6,273 nt of DNA from Steroidobacteraceae bacterium. GTDB taxonomy: Bacteria > Pseudomonadota > Gammaproteobacteria > Steroidobacterales > Steroidobacteraceae. The translations under genes and the position numbers were made by a program. Shown piece by piece: positions 1-6,127 of this stretch. The DNA lies in assembly GCA_021325695.1 (NCBI GenBank), contig JAJTCR010000319.1, forward strand, positions 1 to 6,273, in the 5' to 3' direction. The notes beneath the pieces were generated by a model that saw only the letters and a list, made by a program, of their open reading frames with translations, had not been told where the DNA came from and made no database searches. Numbering within the stretch: the stretch's first letter is position 1; the number at the start of each line of letters is the position of its first letter.

Positions 1-2
1 CG

Positions 3-701
3 GCCCACCGGGAGTTCGTGCTGCGTGTCGCCGACGGAGCGGCGTTGCGCTGCCGGAAGCTGCTGCTCGCGTCCGGCGTGCGCGACGAATTGCCGCGACT
101 TCCAGGGATCGAGGACTTCTACGGCAAGACCGTGCACCACTGCCCGTATTGCGACGGCTGGGAAGCGCGCGACGAGCCGATCGCCGTCTACGGCCGGCGC
201 AACCGTGCGTTTGAAATGTGCCGCGCGATGACCGCCTGGAGCGACGACATCGTACTCTGCACGAACGGCGCCTCGGGACTCGACGCGGAGCAGAAGCGGC
301 AACTGGCCCGCAACGGCGTGCGGATCATCGAGGAGAAGATCGTGCAGCTCGCCGGGCGCGATGGGCAGCTCGAGGCCATCGTGTTCCACGGCGGCCGACG
401 GCTGCCACGGCGCCGTCTGTTCTTCGACCTCCCTTCGCACGCGCAGTCGGAGCTGTCGCGACAATTGGGCTGTCGCATCCGGCGCAATGGCAGCGTGCAC
501 TGCAGTGGCTACGAAGCGACCGACGTGCCCGGCGTGTTCATCGCAGGCAACATCGCCGGCGACGTGCAGCTCGTGATTTTTGCGGCGGCCGAGGGTGCGA
601 AGGCTGCCTTCGGCATCAACCGCTCACTGACGCGGGAGCAGTTCGAGCTCAACGCGACGGGCCGCCGGATCGTCGAGCACCCGACCGAGGAAGCCGGGTG
701 A
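3..701 (+). CDS. Thioredoxin-reductase-like NAD(P)/FAD-dependent oxidoreductase, C-terminal part
   Basis: This is the 3' end of a flavoprotein disulfide-reductase-like gene. It is open from base 3 to the TGA at 699-701 (232 codons). The N-terminal FAD-binding segment, roughly 70-90 residues by family length, lies left of the window, so the true start is not visible. A HCPYCDGWE motif carries a CxxC pair (Cys codons at 141-143 and 150-152), the redox-active dithiol of thioredoxin reductase relatives. The C-terminal GVFIAGNIAGD segment (about 529-560) is the second FAD-binding motif of the family. Between them lies the NAD(P)H-binding domain. Its glycine loop reads IAVYGRRNRAFEM (about 181-219), where relatives usually have GxG; the middle glycine is Arg here. 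The likely role is a cytosolic NAD(P)H-dependent oxidoreductase; its partner is unknown. It converges on the bcsS-like gene with a 19-base gap. The family call is firm and the substrate is not. Confidence 0.85.
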   Translation, partial: AHREFVLRVADGAALRCRKLLLASGVRDELPRLPGIEDFYGKTVHHCPYCDGWEARDEPIAVYGRRNRAFEMCRAMTAWSDDIVLCTNGASGLDAEQKRQLARNGVRIIEEKIVQLAGRDGQLEAIVFHGGRRLPRRRLFFDLPSHAQSELSRQLGCRIRRNGSVHCSGYEATDVPGVFIAGNIAGDVQLVIFAAAEGAKAAFGINRSLTREQFELNATGRRIVEHPTEEAG

Positions 702-720
702 CCTGGCCAACCCCTGGTTC

Positions 721-1443
721 CTAGAACCCGTAGCCGACTTCCACGCCGCCGTAGGCGCCGTCCGCGTCGTCCTGGAAACGATAGCCAGCCTTGAGTCCGA
801 AGGTGAACCTCGAGGCGCCTGGGCGAAACGTCGTGACGAGGCCGGCGGCCGTTGCATCGGCTTCGTCGTTGCCGTTCGCCACTGCCTCGAAACCGAACGC
901 CCGTGCCTGCGTGGCGCCGTGCATCAGCCGACCGCGTACCCAGTACCCGTTCTGCTCGTTGCTGTACGAGGCAATGCCGCCGACGCGCCAGTCTCCGGCC
1001 ACTTTGCGTTCGAAGTCGAACTGCAGCTTGCCGCCGAGCTGGCTGCCCCTCGCGCGGGCATCGCGATCGTCCGGGTCGAGCGAGGTGTCGGTGTGGCGCA
1101 ATCCCACCGATGCGCTCCACCAGCCGAGTTCGTTCGAGTCGCCATAGCCCAGAGCGGCTTCGACGCCGTATGCGTCGGCCTGCACGCGACCCGGGCCACC
1201 GTCGTACTCGTAGCCGAACGCATCGACCCAATACCGCTGGTACCAGCCGCGTCCGTCCGTGCGCTCACCGAACGGCACGAGCGCCCCGACGAAACTGTAG
1301 TACGCGGCGTCGGCTACTTCTCCCCCGAAGACCAGTAGTCGTTCGGACGCCGTGGCCTGGGGCGCAGTCAGCGTGGAGACAGCGCCGAAAGCGATCGAGA
1401 GAATCGCGCGCTGCGCGACGGACACGTTGCGATGTGGGTTCAT
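721..1443 (-). CDS. bcsS: BcsS-like cellulose biosynthesis outer-membrane protein
   Basis: This 240-residue protein looks exported. Residues 1-32 form a signal peptide: basic N-terminus, hydrophobic core AILSIAFGAVSTL, and an Ala-Thr-Ala site with cleavage predicted after residue 32. The mature part is rich in alternating polar/aromatic strands and Gly/Asp turns and ends in Phe (GYGF), the usual end of an outer-membrane beta-barrel. The early segment YYSFVGALVPFG followed by GWYQRYWVDAFGYEYDG resembles the BcsS family (cellulose biosynthesis protein BcsS), a small accessory barrel found next to bcsA in some proteobacteria; its exact biochemical role is not settled. It starts on an ATG that overlaps the bcsA stop (ATGA), with no clear Shine-Dalgarno sequence, so translation is probably coupled to bcsA. 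The frameshift upstream in bcsA may therefore lower its expression. The BcsS assignment rests on remembered sequence pattern plus context; a generic barrel is the alternative. Confidence 0.72.
   Translation of the reverse strand: MNPHRNVSVAQRAILSIAFGAVSTLTAPQATASERLLVFGGEVADAAYYSFVGALVPFGERTDGRGWYQRYWVDAFGYEYDGGPGRVQADAYGVEAALGYGDSNELGWWSASVGLRHTDTSLDPDDRDARARGSQLGGKLQFDFERKVAGDWRVGGIASYSNEQNGYWVRGRLMHGATQARAFGFEAVANGNDEADATAAGLVTTFRPGASRFTFGLKAGYRFQDDADGAYGGVEVGYGF
1440..1443 (-). other. ATGA stop/start overlap of bcsA and bcsS
   Basis: On the - strand the bcsS ATG (1443-1441) shares bases with the bcsA TGA (1442-1440). This is the classic arrangement for translational coupling in a co-transcribed pair and supports bcsA-bcsS as one operon. 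Confidence 0.85.
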
Positions 1444-3144
1444 GCGGTGAGCTTGTACAGGTAGATCGGCGCGGCGTGCGTCTCGAGCACGGCCTCGTCC
1501 TGCACGCGACCGACGACGCCGCGCGGTCCCGAGGCAGTGACTTCTTCTGCATAGAGACGGCCGTTCTGCGGCAGCACGCCCAGCGACACCATCGTGCGCA
1601 CGCCCGTCTTCGGGTCGCTGCGCGAAATGAAGCCGACGCCGGACCCCTCTTCGGAGTTGACTCGCTTGTACAGCACCGGCGCCCAGGTTTCGCCGGCGAG
1701 GCGTCGCGTGTGCTCAACCGGTCCGGTCCGCAGCCATGAGCGTGCGCGCTCGAGCGGTGTCGGCACGCGATCGCTGAGTCCGTTGAGCGTCCACTGCAGG
1801 TCGGACCCGAACAGGAACATCTCGAGGCGGTTGCGCTCGTCGGAGAGACCCCAGCGGAACTCGCACCCGAGCGCGGGTTCCTCGGCCACTGCCGTGTCGC
1901 CAGGCGTGCTCACGGCGCGGACCATGACCCGGACCGCCAGCGGCCCGGTCGGCAGCAGCAACTCCCCCGTCAACTCCTGCCCCACGGTCACCGTGCCCGC
2001 GGGGGCGCCCACGACGCGGCAACCGAGCGGCGAAATGTCGGTCGCGAGCGCGAGGCTGTCCTGGCCCGTCGGCGTGTGTACCCGCAGCGGCACCGGCAGC
2101 GGGAAGCGATACTCGCGACGCCGCGACGTCGCGACCCGGAGCGCATATCGAATCGCGATCGCTGCGATGCCACAGGTCAGCGCCGCCCACAGGACGTTGG
2201 CGACCAGGGCGCCCGTCGGCAAGCCGCGGTCGGTTCCGATCAAGGCGATGCCCACCGGGATCGCTGCGAGGTTCAACACCAGCACCAGGTACTGCGGCCA
2301 GAGCATCCGGCGCGTCGCGTTCCCCTCGCCCAACTGCTTCGGTGTCACCACGAAGCGCAGCCTGCGCAGGAAGAGTCCGAAGGTCGCGGTGATGAACACG
2401 GCGAACCGCATCATGTTGTACTGCTCGGTGAGCAGCGTGCGGCCATAGCCACGCGCCACTTCCTCGAACGTCCAGAACGTGAGCACGTAGTACGGCAGGA
2501 AGCGGACCAGGAACTCCCTGTCGAGCTGCAGGATGGGCATCGTGCCGGTCGTGAGCACGATGACCGGCGCCGTGAAGAAGATCAGCCGCTGCCAGCCCTC
2601 GAAGTACGCGAGCATGGTGGCGAGGTACGAGAGCCGCTGGCTCGGGCTGAGCCCGCGCGAAAACAGCACGCCCTCCTGGCGCCACACCTGCATCGCACCC
2701 TGGCCCCAGCGCAGGCGCTGCTTCAGGAACGGGATCGCGCTGGCAGGGGCGAGACCGAACGCGAGCGAGCGGGCGTAGTACACGGACTTCCAGCCGCGCT
2801 TGTGCAGCCGGATCGAGGTGTGGATGTCCTCGGTGACGGTGCCGGTCGAGAAGCCGCCGATGTCGTCGAGCGCCTTGCGTCGGATCACCGCGCAGCTGCC
2901 GCAGAAAAACGCGGCGTCCTGGCTGTCCTTGCCGGGCTGGATGACGCGGAAGAACAGCGTCTGCTCGCTCCACTCGAGCGACTCGCGACGGTTCAACCGG
3001 TGCTGGAACGAGTCGAGGTTGTAGAAATCCTGAGGCGTCTGGACGAAGGCGACCTCCGGGTCGCGGAGGAATCCGAGCGTCTCCTCGAGGAAGTTCGGCG
3101 CAGGCGCGTGGTCCGCGTCGAAGATCGCCACGAATTCCGCGTCG

Positions 3145-3156
3145 GCAGTACCTGCA
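3145..3156 (-). other. Deletion/frameshift junction inside bcsA
   Basis: On the - strand the upstream frame reads ...GNRLEMQ up to base 3152. The downstream frame begins making family sense at codon ACT (3149-3147) as TADAEFVAIFDADH. The two frames are offset by 2 bases over an overlap of only a few bases. Missing material must therefore be 3n+1 bases long, probably 80-95 bases judged from the residues expected in the family. The junction reads ATGCAGGTACTGCCGAC, with no homopolymer that would suggest a simple sequencing slip. Confidence 0.75.
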
Positions 3157-3550
3157 TTTCGAGCCGGTTGCCGTCGTCGAGCAGCCAGACCTCGGTCGCC
3201 TGTTTCATGCGCTGCGCAGCCATCACCGTACGCCGCACGATGTCGATCGACTCGTTGATCGTCGGCACGAACACCGCGACCGTGGCGCCCTCGGGTACGG
3301 GGAGCGGCGTGCGTGCGCGCAGGCGCCAGCACATCAGCAGGTACAGCAGTGCGCACAGGAAGCCGAAGGCCTCGGCGCCGAAGACCAGTGCGGAGAACAG
3401 CGGCGCGTCCGGGTTGAACGTGCCTGGCCGCCAGCTCAGGTACGAGATACCCACCGCCAGGAACGTGAGCACCAGCGCGCGCTGCCCGAGCGTGAGCGAT
3501 GCGTACCGGGCCGACGGAGACGCGACCGCACCCGCCTTGGAACCGTCCGA

Positions 3551-3567
3551 CACCTTGCCCTTCCTCT
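3551..3567 (-). promoter_or_regulatory. Ribosome binding site and GTG start chosen for bcsA
   Basis: On the - strand, AGAGGAAGGG (3567-3558) lies 4 bases before a GTG codon (3553-3551), which opens MSDGSKAGAV and leads directly into the first membrane segment. The only farther in-frame start is a TTG at 3667-3665. It would add 38 Arg/Pro-rich residues unlike BcsA and has no evident Shine-Dalgarno sequence. The GTG is preferred. Confidence 0.6.
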
Positions 3568-3670
3568 TCCGACGCCCGCCACTTCCGGGGCGCGCGCAGG
3601 CTCGGTCACGGCCCTGCGTCCATGCAGTGCCAGCGGCCGGAACTCTAGGCGGCAGAGCCCGGACCAACCG

Positions 3671-3701
3671 GACTTAAGTCGCAATCGACAGGGCTTATGT
3701 C
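3671..3701. promoter_or_regulatory. Possible operator: two related 10-mers in the bcsA/kinase divergent region
   Basis: GACTTAAGTC (3671-3680) is a perfect 10-base palindrome. A related copy, GGCTTATGTC (3692-3701), matches it at 8 of 10 positions and starts 21 bases later, about two helical turns. Both are AT-rich islands in very GC-rich DNA between two divergent genes, where promoters and regulator sites are expected. I see no convincing -35/-10 pair. The second copy overlaps the upstream candidate ATG (3697) of the kinase. Of the 143 bases between the bcsA GTG and this ATG, nothing else stands out. This is a suggestion from pattern only. Confidence 0.25.
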
Positions 3702-6009
3702 GTCACCGGCGGTGCGACTCGTGACGCGCGTCACGCGCGGCCAGGAAAGGTTCGCTCCGGTTGCATTTCGGGTCGATCCAGTTCCCAATCTCGGCGAGGC
3801 GGTCCGGCCTCGTGGACCCTGGACGTCCGGCATGGAGGCTGCTGACGGCAACGACGATCTCCCAGGTCAACGGCATGGCCGTCGGGTAGACCCGGCGCGC
3901 GTCGAATCGACCCTCGGCCACGCCCAAGGTCGTTTCATGGAGATGATCGCGTCCGGCGCGCCGCTGTCGACCGTGCTCGATGCGATCGCCGACGAGGTCG
4001 AAGCGCTCGTCCCCGGCACGCAGGCCTCGGTCCTGGTCGTCGACTCCACCGGCACGACCCTGCGCCACGGCGCGGCCCCCAGCCTGCCGCACGAGTTCGT
4101 GCGCGAAGTCGATGGCTGGCCAATCGGTCCTGCGAGCGGAATATGCGGCACCGCCGCGTTCCGGCGCGCCCAGGTGATCATCGAAGACATCGCCTCGGAC
4201 CCGCTCTGCAGCGATGTCCGCGCACTGGCGCTGCGCTACGGCCTGCGCTCGGCGTGGTCGACGCCGATCTGCGATGGCCAGGGCGGGGTGCTCGGCACGT
4301 TCGCGTTCTACCACCGTGAACCGTGGACGCCGGGCCCCTACGAGCAGAGCGTCGTCGCGATGGCCACGCACGCCAGCGCCGTCGCGCTGCGTCGCGATCG
4401 CGACGAACAGCACGTGCGCAAGCTGTCGGCCGCGGTCGAACAGAGCGCCGACAGCATCGTGATCACCAACCTCACCGGCGTCATCGACTACGTCAACGAG
4501 GCGTTCTGTCGCGTGAGCGGCTACTCACGCGCGGAGGTGCTCGGCTCGACGCCGGCCATCCTCAAGTCGGGCCGGACTCCCGCCGCCACCTATCGCCAGC
4601 TCTGGGAGACGCTTGGTCGCGGCCAATCCTGGCGCGGCGAGTTCGTGAATCGGCGCAAGGACGGTCGCGAGTACCACGAGAGCAGCCTGATCACCCCGCT
4701 GCGGCAACCCGACGGCCGCGTCACGCACTACCTCGCCGTCAAGTCCGACGTCACGGAGCACAAACGGATCTCTGCAGAACTCGCGCTGCATCGCCACCAC
4801 CTCGAGGACCTGGTCGAGAAGCGGACCGCGGAACTCGCGCTTGCCAAGGTGCAGGCCGAGGCGGCCAATCGCGCCAAGGGCACGTTCCTCGCGAACATGA
4901 GCCACGAGATCCGCACGCCGATGAACTCGATCCTCGGTCTCACCTACATCCTGCGCCAGAACACGCGCGACCCCGAGCAGCAGGCGCTGCTCGCGCGACT
5001 GCACGACTCGGCGCAGCACCTGATGCACGTCATCAACGGCATCCTCGACCTGTCGAAGATCGAGGCGGGCAAGATCGCGATCGAGGAATCCGAGCTCTCG
5101 ATCGAGAACGTCATGCGCAACGTCGTGGAGTTGCTTTCGCACGAGGCCGAGGCCAAGAACCTCACGCTCGACGTCGCCGTCCACGGGGTCGACGCGGTCC
5201 TGTACGGCGACCCGACGCGCCTCTCGCAGGCCTTGCTCAACTATGTCTCGAACGCGATCAAGTTCACGCCCGCGGGCCGGATCGCATTGCGTGCGCTCGT
5301 CGAGCGCCAGGACGAACTCTCGCAGTGGGTGCGCTTCGAAGTCGACGATACCGGGCCGGGCATCCCCGAGGACCGGCTCGGCAAGCTGTTCAACGCATTC
5401 GAGCAGGGCGACGCCTCGACCACGCGCCGGCACGGCGGCACGGGTCTCGGACTCGCGATCACGCGCGGCCTCGCCCAGATGATGGGCGGCGATGCCGGCG
5501 CCAGGAGCACGCACGGGACGGGCAGCACGTTCTGGTTCACGGCCAGGCTCGGGAGGCTCGCGCCCTCGACGATCACCTCGGAGTCCGCGTTGCGCGAGTT
5601 TCGCAGCACGCATCGGCTGCCGGCCAAGCAGGAGCCGCGTCCGTTCGCGGGCCGCATCCTGCTCGCCGAGGACAACCCGACCAATCAGTTCGTGCTGCTC
5701 AAGCTCCTGCGGGACCTCGGGGTGTCGGTCGACCTCGCCGAGAACGGCCGCGACGCGGTCGAACTGCTGCAGCAGCGCGCGTACGACCTCGTGCTGATGG
5801 ACGTCCAGATGCCCGAAATGGACGGGCTCGCGGCGACGCGTGCGATCCGCGAGCTGCCCGAGCGCGCGGAAACGCCGATCGTCGCGCTGACCGCGAACGC
5901 GTTCACCGACGATCGCGAGCGCTGCCTCAAGGCCGGCATGAACGGCTTCCTGCCGAAGCCGATCGACCCGGCGCTGCTGCGCGAGGCGCTCGAACGCTGG
6001 CTTCGCTAG
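3697..6009 (+). CDS. Soluble hybrid sensor histidine kinase (GAF-PAS-DHp-HATPase-REC)
   Basis: This is a 770-residue cytoplasmic signalling kinase with no signal peptide or membrane segment. Domains in order: a GAF domain (about 81-232); a PAS domain (about 242-357, VEQSADSIVITNLTG to YLAVKSDVTE); a coiled linker LEDLVEKRTAELALAK; DHp with phospho-acceptor His403 in MSHEIRTP; HATPase with N-box Asn515/Asn519, G1 DDTGPGIP (550-557) and G2 GGTGLGL (580-586); and a receiver domain (about 654-770) with acidic Glu658/Asp659, phospho-acceptor Asp702 in MDVQMPEMDG, Thr732 and Lys754. The Asp-Thr-Lys spacing (+30, +52) equals that of CheY, so both catalytic halves look active. There is no Hpt or DNA-binding output, so phosphate must pass to a separate partner. 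The start is uncertain: residues 1-45 have poor third-position GC and no homologous look, so ATG 3832 (MEAADGNDD) is a serious alternative. It is divergent from bcsA; a regulatory link to cellulose is inference. The ligand is unknown. Confidence 0.93.
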   Translation: MSSPAVRLVTRVTRGQERFAPVAFRVDPVPNLGEAVRPRGPWTSGMEAADGNDDLPGQRHGRRVDPARVESTLGHAQGRFMEMIASGAPLSTVLDAIADEVEALVPGTQASVLVVDSTGTTLRHGAAPSLPHEFVREVDGWPIGPASGICGTAAFRRAQVIIEDIASDPLCSDVRALALRYGLRSAWSTPICDGQGGVLGTFAFYHREPWTPGPYEQSVVAMATHASAVALRRDRDEQHVRKLSAAVEQSADSIVITNLTGVIDYVNEAFCRVSGYSRAEVLGSTPAILKSGRTPAATYRQLWETLGRGQSWRGEFVNRRKDGREYHESSLITPLRQPDGRVTHYLAVKSDVTEHKRISAELALHRHHLEDLVEKRTAELALAKVQAEAANRAKGTFLANMSHEIRTPMNSILGLTYILRQNTRDPEQQALLARLHDSAQHLMHVINGILDLSKIEAGKIAIEESELSIENVMRNVVELLSHEAEAKNLTLDVAVHGVDAVLYGDPTRLSQALLNYVSNAIKFTPAGRIALRALVERQDELSQWVRFEVDDTGPGIPEDRLGKLFNAFEQGDASTTRRHGGTGLGLAITRGLAQMMGGDAGARSTHGTGSTFWFTARLGRLAPSTITSESALREFRSTHRLPAKQEPRPFAGRILLAEDNPTNQFVLLKLLRDLGVSVDLAENGRDAVELLQQRAYDLVLMDVQMPEMDGLAATRAIRELPERAETPIVALTANAFTDDRERCLKAGMNGFLPKPIDPALLREALERWLR

Positions 6010-6048
6010 GGCCTGCTAACACTCATTGTCATGGGCTGCGTGCCTCTC

Positions 6049-6127
6049 CAATCGCCTGCGGCAAGGCGCAAAGCGCAAGCCAATATGTCGATATTGGCAA
6101 GCTTTGTGACGCAGCAGCAGGCGATTG
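6049..6127. repeat. Large three-tier imperfect palindrome A
   Basis: Three inverted-repeat pairs share one centre near 6088. The outer arms are CAATCGCCTGC (6049-6059) and GCAGGCGATTG (6117-6127), perfect over 11 bases. The middle arms are CGCAAAGC (6067-6074) and GCTTTGTG (6101-6108), 8 pairs including one G-T. The inner arms are GCCAATAT (6079-6086) and ATATTGGC (6091-6098), perfect over 8 bases around a GTCG loop. The whole 79 bases could fold into one interrupted hairpin as RNA or single-stranded DNA. It lacks the U-tract of a simple intrinsic terminator, although it could still stop transcription from the kinase gene. Confidence 0.85.

Larger units (their letters stand above)
1440..3553 (-). 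pseudogene. bcsA: Cellulose synthase catalytic subunit BcsA (GT2 + PilZ), disrupted by internal deletion and frameshift
   Basis: Intact relatives are inner-membrane enzymes that polymerise UDP-glucose into beta-1,4-glucan under c-di-GMP control. The N-terminal frame (from GTG 3553) has two hydrophobic segments, then VAVFVPTINE and LDDG (first catalytic Asp pair, 3173-3178), and is conserved to Gln134 (3152-3154). It then runs in a meaningless frame to a stop at 2993. The remaining 569 residues read in another frame from about 3149: FDADH (DxD, 3108-3122), FFCGSC, TED (2826-2834), QRLRW (2706-2720), about five membrane segments, and PilZ motifs RRREYR (2106-2123) and DISPLG (2022-2039). A tail of about 115 residues follows. 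The family segment between LDDGNRxE and the DxD, which holds the HAKAGN-type UDP-binding motif, is absent (about 28-30 residues). Joined lengths (134+569=703) plus the gap give about 730, a normal BcsA size. It is either a real recent pseudogene or an assembly error. The family call is very secure. Confidence 0.88.

Noticed and set aside
716..728. GGTTCctaGAACC inverted repeat across the bcsS stop codon as a bidirectional terminator between the convergent genes
   Set aside because: The stem is only 5 bases with a 3-base loop and no T-tract on either side; too weak to call.
1440..3356. Treating the 638-codon frame as an intact synthase starting at ATG 3356
   Set aside because: Its first 69 residues (MRTAVPADVL...) are the out-of-frame reading of bases that encode BcsA sequence in the other frame; synthase homology begins only at residue 70.
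2076..3677. Long + strand open frame of 533 codons opposite bcsA
   Set aside because: It is antisense to a gene with unmistakable GT2 and PilZ motifs; its product is Arg/Glu-rich low-complexity sequence typical of high-GC shadow frames.
4525..5613. 362-codon - strand frame opposite the kinase
   Set aside because: Charged low-complexity translation with no motif, mirror of the kinase codon pattern; a shadow.
6049..6127. Palindrome A as a simple intrinsic terminator for the kinase gene
   Set aside because: No T-run follows either arm and the stem is long and bulged; it may still affect transcription but does not fit the standard form.
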